From Candidatus Poribacteria bacterium (GTDB lineage Bacteria; Poribacteria; WGA-4E; WGA-3G), in NCBI GenBank assembly GCA_022820835.1, contig JAJEET010000065.1, positions 17,564 to 81,563 on the forward strand: a stretch of 64,000 nucleotides of DNA, read 5' to 3'. The notes below the pieces were generated by a model. That model had not been told where the DNA came from. It ran no database searches and was given only the letters and a program-made list of their open reading frames with translations. Positions 35,503 through 43,945 of this stretch are shown one piece after another. A program made the translations under genes and the position numbers. How positions within the stretch are numbered: position 1 is the stretch's first letter; every line of letters starts with the position of its first letter.

Positions 35503-36663
35503 CTATTTTTCTCCAAAGCAGTAGAGGATCCCGTCCTCAGTCCCGATGTAAATTCTACCATCCGAAACGCTGGGTGAGGCAACGATAGAGGCACCTGTCA
35601 GAAATTCCCATACCGATTCTCCTGTCGTAATATCCAAAGCGATAAATAACCCGCGCGTTGTCCCAACAAAAACACGGGTACCAGCAATCACAGCGGAAGA
35701 CTCAATGCTGGATTTGGCGGTGTAAGTCCATAGAGGTTCACCGGTATCGAGTGAAAGGGCGTGAACCATTTTATCGCGGCCGCCGATGATGACGCTGTTT
35801 TCGGTGATTGCAGCGGAGGCGAAAAACGGGAATTGTCGTTTCGGATGCCGATACCGCCACTTTATTTCTGCCGTATCTAAAGCGACTCCCAATATTTCGG
35901 TCCCGTATGTCCCGCAATAGACCCGATTTTGGGAAATCGCCGGACTCGCACCGACGTAGGCACCGAGGTCAACTTGCTGCGTCTGTGTGCCGTCATCTAT
36001 ATCAACCACGCGGAGATAACTGTCGCATCCGGTAAGAATGACATAGTTTGCAGCATCACTGGATTCGTCTGTGGTTTGCGTCCAGACACCCGGGGTGCCG
36101 TGAACGTATCCTTCGGTCTCAAGTTTCCAGAGGAGTTCTCCGTTCTCACGGTTGAGGCAGTAGAGAAATCCGTCGTAGGATCCGAATAAGACGCGGCTGC
36201 CAACGATATTTGCCGATGATATAATTTCACCCTCTGTAGGAAATTGCCATTTCATTTGGTGCGTGCTAATGTCCACTGCATGAAAGACACCATCGCCATC
36301 ACCAAAATAGACGGTACCATCGTCAATAGTGGGGGACGCTTTAATATGCGTGTTCGTCTGATAGGTCCACTTCTTTTCACCGTTTTGTGCGTCAATCGCG
36401 TAAAGCACTCCGTCCAAGGCACCGACATAGACGGTGCCATCAACAACTGCAGCGGTGGACTCAATTATGTCCCCAACCTGAAACGTCCAGAGTAGTTGCG
36501 GGTTGTTCGGTAATTGCGTATCCGCCACCCCGGTAAGTTGCGGGTTCCCACGGAAACTCGTCCAGTTCCCGAAAGCTGCGTGTGCTGCACAGAGCAGTAA
36601 TATGAGGATAAAAAAGCTTTTTGCGCTGCTGTGCATATAGACACGCTGTTGTCGAGTTTTCAT
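35503..36663 (-). CDS. Secreted PQQ-like beta-propeller protein
   Basis: 386 residues from the ATG at 36663; a start at 36708 or 36636 is also possible, and none has a clear ribosome site. A signal peptide is visible (FFILILLLCAAHAAFG). The remainder is repeated blades of the PQQ-dehydrogenase/BamB type with YAIDAQNGEKKWTY, YCLNRENGELLWKL and HALSLDTGEPLWTY, i.e. a seven- or eight-bladed propeller. No PQQ catalytic residues are seen, so a scaffold or sensor is likely. It overlaps or nearly touches the dehydrogenase gene upstream. Confidence 0.83.
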   Translation of the reverse strand: MKTRQQRVYMHSSAKSFFILILLLCAAHAAFGNWTSFRGNPQLTGVADTQLPNNPQLLWTFQVGDIIESTAAVVDGTVYVGALDGVLYAIDAQNGEKKWTYQTNTHIKASPTIDDGTVYFGDGDGVFHAVDISTHQMKWQFPTEGEIISSANIVGSRVLFGSYDGFLYCLNRENGELLWKLETEGYVHGTPGVWTQTTDESSDAANYVILTGCDSYLRVVDIDDGTQTQQVDLGAYVGASPAISQNRVYCGTYGTEILGVALDTAEIKWRYRHPKRQFPFFASAAITENSVIIGGRDKMVHALSLDTGEPLWTYTAKSSIESSAVIAGTRVFVGTTRGLFIALDITTGESVWEFLTGASIVASPSVSDGRIYIGTEDGILYCFGEK

Positions 36664-36694
36664 CCGAAGCGTGCTGTTGCATGCTGGTATATCA

Positions 36695-37813
36695 TTAAAT
36701 TTGTCCATAAAGTTTGACGAAATCGCTAATATTCAAAGGGCGCGGATTGAATTGCGCTGTCCACTGCGTCGCCGCCTCCTCTGCCAATACTGGTAGTTCT
36801 GTTGTTTCTGTCGTGCATTGGACAAGGTAATCCCGGAGTCTGTTCGGTAAATTGCCGACCCGTTTTAGCTCGGTAATTCTGTCTGCTAAATCTCCGTCCG
36901 GGTACAGTTCATGATAGGCATCACTTGCGACAGGACGATTGAATCGGATGACATGTGGTAGCATCAAAGCAACAGCAACGCCGTGGATGACACCGTATCT
37001 TGCTGTCAGCGGGTTAGCGCAAGCGTGTGCGGCACCGAGCATCGAGTTTTCGATCGAAAGTCCAGCGAGATATGCGCCAAAGAGCATTTTACTTCTGGCT
37101 TTGGTCGTTCTGTCTTCAAGACACGCCTCAAAATGTGTGTTCAGTAACTCCCACGCATGCCGTGCGAACACGCGTGACATCGAGTTGCTTCTATTTGAGA
37201 CGTAACTCTCAACGGCGTGTGCGACGGCATCAATGGCAGTGATCGCAGCGATGGAGGCTGGCAAAGTTTTGGTGAGCGTTGGGTCCAAAATTACGGTACC
37301 GAATCGCGCCTTTTTATCGCCACACGCCATTTTGATATGCGTATCCGGTTGCGAGATGAGGGCGTAAGACTGTGCCTCGCTGCCGGTACCAATTGTTGTA
37401 GGAATACCGATGGAGGGTAGCATCGGTTCGCTCGCTTTACCGGTGCCCCAATAATCCTCAATTTTGCCGCCGTTTGTGAGCAGGAAGTTTGCGCCTTTCG
37501 CGCAATCCATCGAGCTGCCACCGCCGAGTCCGATGATAAGGTCTATCGGTGCGTTTGCCTTTGCGACAGCAACCGCGGCTTCAACATCCTCCGTCGTCGG
37601 ATTCGACCTGACATCCGCAAAAACGTAAACGGCGATCCGTTCCGCCTGCAACGCTGAAACGGCTCTCGCGAGGATACCAACCTTCTCGATGCCGCGGTCT
37701 GTTGTGATAAGAACCCGACTGCCACCGAGCGAGCGGGTCAACGCACCGAGTCGTTCGATGCCGTTGTCGCCGTGGATGATCTGTTGGTTCAGTTCACAAT
37801 CAAAAGTTTCCAT
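36695..37813 (-). CDS. Iron-containing alcohol dehydrogenase family protein
   Basis: 372 residues. GGGSSMDCAKG is the nucleotide-binding loop, and the metal ligands are in AIDAVAHAVESYVS and AAHACANPLTARYGVIHG, as in group III Fe-dependent alcohol dehydrogenases. It is the first gene of the four-gene minus-strand operon. It probably reduces or oxidises a small alcohol or aldehyde with NAD(P); the substrate is unknown. Confidence 0.9.
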   Translation of the reverse strand: METFDCELNQQIIHGDNGIERLGALTRSLGGSRVLITTDRGIEKVGILARAVSALQAERIAVYVFADVRSNPTTEDVEAAVAVAKANAPIDLIIGLGGGSSMDCAKGANFLLTNGGKIEDYWGTGKASEPMLPSIGIPTTIGTGSEAQSYALISQPDTHIKMACGDKKARFGTVILDPTLTKTLPASIAAITAIDAVAHAVESYVSNRSNSMSRVFARHAWELLNTHFEACLEDRTTKARSKMLFGAYLAGLSIENSMLGAAHACANPLTARYGVIHGVAVALMLPHVIRFNRPVASDAYHELYPDGDLADRITELKRVGNLPNRLRDYLVQCTTETTELPVLAEEAATQWTAQFNPRPLNISDFVKLYGQI

Positions 37814-37857
37814 GTGTCAATGCTGATATGGATAAGCCGAAATTTGGATATTGAGTT

Positions 37858-38103
37858 TCAATCTGACGCTTCAGTGTCGGCAGATTCCAAGATTTTTGGC
37901 TCTGCCTTCGGCAGCTCGGCGAACCTATATTTACCGGACCGCCGCATCTGCTCTTGTAATTCTTGATAGTGGGCAACCAGCCGACCAACATCGTGGTCAA
38001 ACCGTGCAGAAATTTTATGTCGAATTTCGCGAACTTCCTTAACGATTTCGCATTCATCATTCTTTTCGTTTTCTATAATCTTTCTGTCTTCCATTTTAGT
38101 CAT
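37858..38103 (-). CDS. Small charged protein, likely PIN-toxin partner
   Basis: 81 residues. The ATG at 38103 overlaps the stop of the PIN gene by 8 bases. The core (RHKISARFDHDVGRLVAHYQE, RSGKYRF) is shared with the protein encoded at 32262-32462. Toxin-first order with overlap suggests an antitoxin or regulator, but no known antitoxin DNA-binding fold is seen. Confidence 0.7.
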   Translation of the reverse strand: MTKMEDRKIIENEKNDECEIVKEVREIRHKISARFDHDVGRLVAHYQELQEQMRRSGKYRFAELPKAEPKILESADTEASD

Positions 38104-38584
38104 TGCCCCCCAAATAACTCAAAGGTGTTGTTAATTCCGGTGTTGCTAAGCCGAGTTCTCGGTTAATCCGCTGAATAACAGGGATCTTATTTTCGTTGGC
38201 AATGTGCGAACGGTTCCACGTGAGCAGCACATCTATCCTATGAAAAGAGGCAATTGCCAAGTGAAGCGCGTCACCAGACGGATCTTGAGGCATTATTAAC
38301 CTGTCAATATAAATTTGCGCGATTTGGTAGATATCGACAGTGATCGGTAATATTTCAAGATTTGCTACCAAGGCAATTCGGTCTCGCGTTTTCTCACTCG
38401 TTCCAACACTAAGTTCCTCAATAACAGTAGGGCTTGAAGTTAGGATGAATAAATTAGCGTATTTGTCCCACCATTGCCGAGTTACCCGCTGCCTCGCAAG
38501 AGAACCCTCGTCGGTCCGAGATGTATAGTAGGCACTCGGAATTGATGTATCAATGTAGATGCGTTTCTCGATCTCTCTATGCAA
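38096..38584 (-). CDS. PIN-domain nuclease, VapC-like toxin
   Basis: About 162 residues from a TTG at 38584 with GGGG upstream; a TTG at 38617 would add 11 residues and no ATG is available. PIN features are present: KRIYIDTSIPSAYY with the first acidic residue, TVIEELSVG with a central Glu, and DALHLAIASFHRIDVLLTWN with the third acid and the conserved L-W-N ending. Such proteins cut RNA in VapBC modules. The start is not certain. Confidence 0.78.
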   Translation of the reverse strand: MHREIEKRIYIDTSIPSAYYTSRTDEGSLARQRVTRQWWDKYANLFILTSSPTVIEELSVGTSEKTRDRIALVANLEILPITVDIYQIAQIYIDRLIMPQDPSGDALHLAIASFHRIDVLLTWNRSHIANENKIPVIQRINRELGLATPELTTPLSYLGGND

Positions 38585-38662
38585 TAATTGTACCCCATTT
38601 GCGTATAAGAATGCCAAGATATTAATCCCACACCTTGCGCGAAGTCAATTCAGGATTCATGT

Positions 38663-38814
38663 AACGTGAGTTCAATATGAAAATAGCACAACGCCGCGCG
38701 TGACTTTCCGGTTATGCTGAGTCCATATCCTAAAATTAGTAAAAAGTTTTCTATAGCGCAAACTGAAAGTTTACGCTACAAGCTCGGACGAAATGTTTAA
38801 GTTGAACTCACGTT
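38663..38814. mobile_element. Possible MITE with 13-bp terminal inverted repeats
   Basis: AACGTGAGTTCAA (38663-38675) and TTGAACTCACGTT (38802-38814) are perfect inverted repeats enclosing 126 bases without an ORF. An internal imperfect hairpin (TAGCGCAAACT, AGTTTACGCTA) is present. No target-site duplication was recognised. Confidence 0.4.
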
Positions 38815-38831
38815 GAAAACAGTAGAATCGC

Positions 38832-39758
38832 TTAGTACCCCAACAATGCAATCCCTTCTCGATACGTTGCAGCGGAGTGCTGTAAGGAACCGAGTTCGTC
38901 GTCGGTAAGTTCGATTTCGATAATCTCTTCTACACCGTCTCCACCGAGTTTAATAGGAACGCCAATATAGAGATCATCAATACCGTATTGTCCGGTAAGG
39001 TGCGCGGAGCACGGGAGCAGCCGTTTCTTATCAAGGATGATAGCCTCTGCCATCTGTGCTAATGAAGCACCCGCTGCATAGTATCCACTCGTTTTCAGGA
39101 GATTGACGATTTCAGCACCGCCGTCACGGGTCCGTTGTGCCATCGCTTCGATACGGTCTTCCGGTATAAGCTGCGGGATCGGGATGCCGTTAACAGTTGT
39201 ATAACGCGGGAGCGGAACCATCGTGTCGCCGTGTCCGCCGAGGACGAGTGCGTGGATGTCTTCCACGGATACGCCGAGTTCAAGGGAGATGAAATGACGG
39301 AACCGTGCCGAATCCAGCACGCCTGCTTGCCCAACGACGCGGTGTGACGGGAATCCTGAGACCTTCCACGCGTGGTAGGTCATGATGTCCAACGGGTTGG
39401 TGAGCATCATAAGAATCGTATCTGGTGAATGCTTCACCACATTTTCTGTGACGCTGCCGACGATGTTCGCGTTCGTTTGCAACAGGTCTTCGCGCGTCAT
39501 CCCCGGTTTACGTGGGGAGCCTGATGTAATAATTACCAAATCGGAGCCTGCGGTTGCGGTGTAGTCCAGGTCTCCATCAATCGCGGCATCAAAGAGTTCT
39601 ACGGGACCCATTTGTGCCATGTCCAATGCTTTACCTTGCGGGACACCATCCACGATGTCGATCATGACGACATCCCCGAGTTGTTTTTGTGCGATCAGGA
39701 ACGCCGCTGTTGCGCCGACATTCCCCGCACCAATAACGCTGATTTTTTTTCTTGCCAC
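38832..39758 (-). CDS. mdh: Malate dehydrogenase
   Basis: 308 residues from the GTG at 39758. This start is chosen because the sequence ATGGAGGCAGAAGTGGCA has a perfect GGAGG 5 bases before GTG; an ATG at 39770 would put the ribosome site inside the gene. NAD motif VIGAGNVGATAA, substrate loop SPRKPGM with the Arg that selects malate over lactate, and the catalytic His in LGGHGDTMVPL. Citric-acid-cycle enzyme, dimer or tetramer. A good promoter lies upstream. Confidence 0.94.
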   Translation of the reverse strand: MARKKISVIGAGNVGATAAFLIAQKQLGDVVMIDIVDGVPQGKALDMAQMGPVELFDAAIDGDLDYTATAGSDLVIITSGSPRKPGMTREDLLQTNANIVGSVTENVVKHSPDTILMMLTNPLDIMTYHAWKVSGFPSHRVVGQAGVLDSARFRHFISLELGVSVEDIHALVLGGHGDTMVPLPRYTTVNGIPIPQLIPEDRIEAMAQRTRDGGAEIVNLLKTSGYYAAGASLAQMAEAIILDKKRLLPCSAHLTGQYGIDDLYIGVPIKLGGDGVEEIIEIELTDDELGSLQHSAATYREGIALLGY

Positions 39759-39811
39759 TTCTGCCTCCATTATGAAGATGTATGGTTTTTATTCTAAGAT
39801 TGACAGTACTA

Positions 39812-39840
39812 ATTATACCCAGAAATCTGAAAATAATCAA
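39812..39840 (-). promoter_or_regulatory. Promoter of mdh
   Basis: Minus strand: TTGATT (39840-39835), 17-base spacer ending CTGGG, TATAAT (39817-39812), 54 bases before the GTG. Confidence 0.75.
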
Positions 39841-40500
39841 GTCTCCAATAATTTTCAGTCAAGACGATTTAGTTTTCGGTTTTGACTTTGGTTTTCATTT
39901 ACAAATGTTAACCCAAGTTGCCACTTTGTAGCATAGGAGACCGTTGGTCTCCTGTGCCTCAAACTTGAACCCACAGATGTCCGGAAACCGCTAAGGCGTT
40001 GGGTTTTTCTCGGTTTTCTGTTTGACGTGCCATCTATGGGGCAGGCTGAGCCCTATGCTACTTTCCAGCGTTTTGGGAGTATCCGTTCAACCCAACCTAC
40101 AAGACGATACGATTTCTCTTCTTAAATTGACGCTTATGGTTATAATAGTATAGCAACCTAAGTTGCCACCTTGTAACATAACCTGTTAACGCCAGTTTGA
40201 TAATAAATGAGATGATAGGAGACTTCAGTTGAAAAGGCAAATGCTGATTCCACGTGACTTCGACGATAACGATATTAGCAAATGGGACTGCCGCCAGGAG
40301 CGATTAGACGATTTGGACAGGGATACGCGAGCACTATGGCGTTTTGCTCCCATAATGGTGTAGTGGCTGTCACGACAACTGAAGGCGTAAGGAGCATTTC
40401 CATTTACATGCGTTTAGTATTTCCGTAAAAAGAAACCAATTTTTTTCATTTTATGGTAAAATCGGGAAATAAGTTTGCACTCCTATTTTCGAGGGTTTCT
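39841..40500. repeat. Repeat-rich intergenic region
   Basis: 660 bases between mdh and the WD40 gene. A 26-base direct repeat (AACCCAAGTTGCCACTTTGT-type) is at about 39909-39934 and 40155-40180. A GGAGACC-GTT-GGTCTCC hairpin lies at 39936-39952. The two halves of a REP-like palindrome (GCGTTGGGTTT at 39997-40007, GTTCAACCCAACCTAC at 40085-40100) are separated by about 80 bases. The only possible gene is a 44-codon ORF at 40229. Confidence 0.6.
40229..40363 (+). CDS. Doubtful small ORF or gene remnant
   Basis: TTG start with GGAG 7 bases upstream gives a 44-residue charged peptide (DFDDNDISKWDCRQERL) ending in TAG. A second short ORF continues downstream in another frame (VAVTTTEGV). It may be a decayed gene or a real small protein; no family recognised. 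Confidence 0.25.
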   Translation: MKRQMLIPRDFDDNDISKWDCRQERLDDLDRDTRALWRFAPIMV

Positions 40501-42591
40501 ATGAATAAAAATAGTTTTACTGTTTGGGAACTGCCACAGGACGCAATTGCTCGTTTTGGGTCGGGTGCCTTATGTGATTTAGCCGTTTCCGCAGATGGAA
40601 CGTCCTTGGTAGCTGGTACTGGGATAGGCGTGTGGTGGTACGACCTCACGACACACCAGCCCGTTTCGTTGTTTGAAACGGGACGAGGCATGGTCGACAA
40701 CATCGCCCTCTGTTCAAACCAACCGTGGTTGGCAGTGAACAACAGTGACAAAGAGGGGAAAGGGGTGATCAAGATATGGGATATGCAAAGACAGAAATGT
40801 ATCGCTGTTATGGACTATCCTGCAGGGTGGAGGGACGATCCACCTCGAGATTATTTAGGCAATCTCTGTTTCTCTCCTTCAGGACAATGGCTTGCTGCAA
40901 GTCGAGATGATAGCGTTATCGTTGATGTCTATGCGTCGTTAACCGGTAGCGTACATGCCTCGCTGGAATTACCTGCGGAAGACATTGAGTTATGTCGCAT
41001 AGATGACTGGCCTGACAATGGATTCTTTTGGAACTTTAGTGGCACCTTGGCGTTTGCACCGGACGATCGCCACTTTGCGTCGTCTCATTGGGCTGATTTT
41101 ATTAGCGTCTGGGATATAACGACCTGTGAACGGATCATCCGCCTTACAGGCCATCCCGAAGGTGTACACGCGCTCAGTTTTTCACCGTGCGGCCAGTTCC
41201 TTGCTGCGGGCGGGGTGAAGGGGACTGTGCAAGTCTGGGAGACTACCACTTGGCAGCTGCAGCAGACCTATCCATCATCCGATGACACGCTGATGAATGT
41301 TTCCTACGCACCTGATGGCACGCTTCGGGCAGCAGGTATCTCTCACGATCAATGCACAATTACTGTGTGGGATGTCGCACAGCAAAAGGCGTTATATACT
41401 TTTCATGAAAAAAATTATTGTGACGCTGAAATTTATCCTACTCACTTTTCCAACGGCACACATCTTGCCTTCCAAAGCGATTTTGAAGTTAGAGTCAAGT
41501 CAGTGGGCGGGACAGAGAAACCAGCAATACTGCCGTGGGAACAGGGCGATCTGCATTCACTAACATTTTCACCTGACGGCAAAACACTCTGTGCGGGGTA
41601 CCGGCAATTTGGTGGCGTCATTCTATGGGATGTTACAACCCATCGTCCACAACATGTTGTTACAGAGCCGCGTTGTCATATCGTTGCCGTTTATTCGGAC
41701 ACGGCGACTGCAAAATTTTATGCAACCGGGTTTCCGCCGGGAGAATCTGACTATTGGAGCAACACCCTGAATCTGTGGGAAATTGGACAAAGTGAACCGA
41801 TTGCTGAACTTACGATCCCTGGAGAATTACCTAATCGGCGTGCGATGGCATACGCGCCTACCACGCAACTACTTGCCTGTGGGAATGGAACGGAAAAGGA
41901 TAGTGAGAGTTGGGATGAAAATGACCCCGAAAATGGGGCAGTCTATGTATGGGATGTCGCACGCGGACAGATGAAACACATACTCAGAAGTAAACATGCG
42001 AATTCCATCAATTACGTGAGATTAAGTCCGGACGGCACACGCCTTATCAGCAAATGTGATAGCTGGATAAATCGGGTGTGGGACGTGATGTCCGGTGAAG
42101 AGATGGGTGAGTTTCCAGAAGTTTTTGTGATGCCTCCCGAATATTTTGATGCTGCGTATATTAAATCACTTGGAGAGGACTTAAGAGAACTAACTCATTT
42201 TGTTCCGCTCGTTTTTTCTTCTTGTGGAAATCTAATTGTTGGAGTTTCCGGTGCTAGGATACTTGTGTGGGATATTGAGCAGTGTAAAACACGTATGACA
42301 ATGCTGCTCCCACCTACAGTGCCAGATGGAGAGTATCCCAATATAGATCCGATAGAAATCTCGCCTTGCGGTCAGTATGTGGCTTTCGGTGAAGTTTGGC
42401 AACCGGGGTTAGAGAAAGTTCCTGTTCAGTTATGGGACATTCACACCGGTGAAAACATTGCTACTTTTCTCGGACACCCGACAGATATTCAATGTCTTGC
42501 GTTTTCACCAGATAGCACTATCTTGGCAAGCGGTAGTTTTGATCACACGATTCTGTTATGGGATCTGAAACCTTATCTGAGAGACTCATAA
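40501..42591 (+). CDS. Large WD40-repeat protein
   Basis: 696 residues from the ATG at 40501, which has GAGGG just upstream; an ATG at 40453 would add 16 residues. At least twelve WD40 blade endings are readable (IKIWDMQRQK, ISVWDITTCE, VQVWETTTWQ, ITVWDVAQQK, VILWDVTTHR, VYVWDVARGQ, VQLWDIHTGE, ILLWDLKPYL), enough for two seven-bladed propellers. There is no signal peptide, kinase or effector domain, so it is probably a cytoplasmic scaffold. No neighbour in the same direction suggests a partner. Confidence 0.88.
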   Translation: MNKNSFTVWELPQDAIARFGSGALCDLAVSADGTSLVAGTGIGVWWYDLTTHQPVSLFETGRGMVDNIALCSNQPWLAVNNSDKEGKGVIKIWDMQRQKCIAVMDYPAGWRDDPPRDYLGNLCFSPSGQWLAASRDDSVIVDVYASLTGSVHASLELPAEDIELCRIDDWPDNGFFWNFSGTLAFAPDDRHFASSHWADFISVWDITTCERIIRLTGHPEGVHALSFSPCGQFLAAGGVKGTVQVWETTTWQLQQTYPSSDDTLMNVSYAPDGTLRAAGISHDQCTITVWDVAQQKALYTFHEKNYCDAEIYPTHFSNGTHLAFQSDFEVRVKSVGGTEKPAILPWEQGDLHSLTFSPDGKTLCAGYRQFGGVILWDVTTHRPQHVVTEPRCHIVAVYSDTATAKFYATGFPPGESDYWSNTLNLWEIGQSEPIAELTIPGELPNRRAMAYAPTTQLLACGNGTEKDSESWDENDPENGAVYVWDVARGQMKHILRSKHANSINYVRLSPDGTRLISKCDSWINRVWDVMSGEEMGEFPEVFVMPPEYFDAAYIKSLGEDLRELTHFVPLVFSSCGNLIVGVSGARILVWDIEQCKTRMTMLLPPTVPDGEYPNIDPIEISPCGQYVAFGEVWQPGLEKVPVQLWDIHTGENIATFLGHPTDIQCLAFSPDSTILASGSFDHTILLWDLKPYLRDS

Positions 42592-42601
42592 AAGGACTGC
42601 A

Positions 42602-43387
42602 CTAATCCATTAACTTTATTTCACCCCAACGTGAAGCCAATTTGCCGCGTGCCTCTACGGGATACGGTAGACTTTCCGATTTTACGAAGACATCATCAAC
42701 GGCAACCTCAACCACCTGATCGGCAGTGAGGTAGATGCTCCACCACGGGAATTTACCTAAGTCGGCGTTAGAGGAAATATCGTCCTTTTTCCATTCCGTC
42801 TTTTCACCCGGATCGACGGTGACAGCCATTTCATGTCTCGCGTCGTTCCATTCCAAGCGGAGCGTTCTGAGCATGTTCGTATTTTCGGGGATGTCCTCGT
42901 AGGCGAATGCTTCCCAGCCTCCGAGTTGACCGACGGAACCAGAACCGAACACACCTTTCGGGCCCCAGTCGTGTTGGTGGCTCGGCGACATACCGAAAAC
43001 CCAGTTCGGATTTTTCCAATTCGGTTCCTCGTTGGTACATAGCACCCCGAACCATCCGCCGGCTTCAGAGAGTTCAGCGACTTTTACCGTGAACTGGATG
43101 CCGAGGATGTCGCGCGGTTCCCATCCGAAAACGAGTTTGAAACCCGGATCGCGACCGCCAGGACTTTTGACCTTCATCTGAAACACGCCATTCTCGATGC
43201 CCATCTCTAAACGGTTTTCAGGGACAAACTGGACCCATTTCGTGCCGAGGTCTGGTATCTGTCCGGGGGTTTCGTCAATTGCGTCTAACTCACCCTCAAA
43301 ATCGTCGTAAGGTTTCCATTCAGGTGCAGCAAACGCACTGGAGAGCGCGAGTGCTACCAAAATGCAAATAAACAATGTCGTTTTCAT
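42602..43387 (-). CDS. Secreted lectin-like protein with KLASRW tail
   Basis: 261 residues from the ATG at 43387. Signal peptide MKTTLFICILVALALSSAFA. The body (DLGTKWVQFVPENR, GVFQMKVKSPGGRDPG, EMAVTVDPG) looks like a LamG or DUF1961-like beta-sandwich; catalytic residues are not evident. The last 14 residues, GKLASRWGEIKLMD, fit the tail motif of the proteins at 16779 and 60670. Its ATG overlaps the stop of the small membrane protein gene upstream (ATGA). Confidence 0.75.
   Translation of the reverse strand: MKTTLFICILVALALSSAFAAPEWKPYDDFEGELDAIDETPGQIPDLGTKWVQFVPENRLEMGIENGVFQMKVKSPGGRDPGFKLVFGWEPRDILGIQFTVKVAELSEAGGWFGVLCTNEEPNWKNPNWVFGMSPSHQHDWGPKGVFGSGSVGQLGGWEAFAYEDIPENTNMLRTLRLEWNDARHEMAVTVDPGEKTEWKKDDISSNADLGKFPWWSIYLTADQVVEVAVDDVFVKSESLPYPVEARGKLASRWGEIKLMD
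42605..42646 (-). other. C-terminal KL-W-IK tail motif (possible sorting signal)
   Basis: Codons for GKLASRWGEIKLMD; the Trp is again followed by 7 residues to the end. Confidence 0.45.
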
Positions 43388-43719
43388 AAGTATTTCACCA
43401 GCAATATTGTGTGGATAACGCTCGTTAGCAGAACGAGACGAAAAATCCACCGGATAACACGCGAGTTCGGAAACTCCAATTTTAGAACAAACAGCCGTGC
43501 TGCTGCCATCCAGACACAAGGCGTTACAAGACACTGATTTAGAAAATTATAGGTGTCACCTAAAAAAAGCGTGATAAGCGTCCCGAGCGCAAGGAAGAGG
43601 ATAATCAGAGTGAAAATGGTACTGAATTTACCTGATCGGCTGACGACAATAAGCCATTTTCTTAGAAATTCCTTCTTCAGTTCATAGTCGTCGCTCATTT
43701 GAAACTTCCATCCTTCCAT
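43384..43719 (-). CDS. Small three-helix membrane protein
   Basis: 111 residues (or 104 from an ATG at 43698). Three hydrophobic segments can be read: FTLIILFLALGTLITLFLG, VTPCVWMAAARLFVL and WIFRLVLLTSVIHTILLV. The N-terminus is charged and probably cytoplasmic. It overlaps the secreted lectin-like gene downstream by 4 bases and is likely co-expressed. No family recognised. Confidence 0.7.
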   Translation of the reverse strand: MEGWKFQMSDDYELKKEFLRKWLIVVSRSGKFSTIFTLIILFLALGTLITLFLGDTYNFLNQCLVTPCVWMAAARLFVLKLEFPNSRVIRWIFRLVLLTSVIHTILLVKYL

Positions 43720-43744
43720 TTTCCAATCACGCTCGCGAAAGTCG

Positions 43745-43888
43745 TTAGTCGTTAAAACGGTTCAAAATCTGCGTTAATCCTTCTGGCATCTCGCCGCGCT
43801 TCATTCTGATTTCGATGTGTGCGCTCGCGAGGTACTCCCGTCCTTCCCGCTTATCGAAGCCGATAATAGGTTCCGTTACAATCTGCAT
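43745..43888 (-). CDS. Small conserved-looking ORF after the PhyH gene
   Basis: 47 residues from the ATG at 43888 (MQIVTEPIIGFDKREG to TQILNRFND). Protein-like sequence in the same frame extends 19 codons further upstream, to the stop of the dioxygenase gene (LPDFRFLNFTLELTDE), with no ATG/GTG/TTG start. So it is a small protein with a non-standard start, or a fragment. Function unknown. Confidence 0.45.
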   Translation of the reverse strand: MQIVTEPIIGFDKREGREYLASAHIEIRMKRGEMPEGLTQILNRFND

Positions 43889-43945
43889 CTCGTCTGTGAG
43901 TTCTAACGTGAAATTTAGGAATCGGAAATCGGGGAGCCAAGCCGT

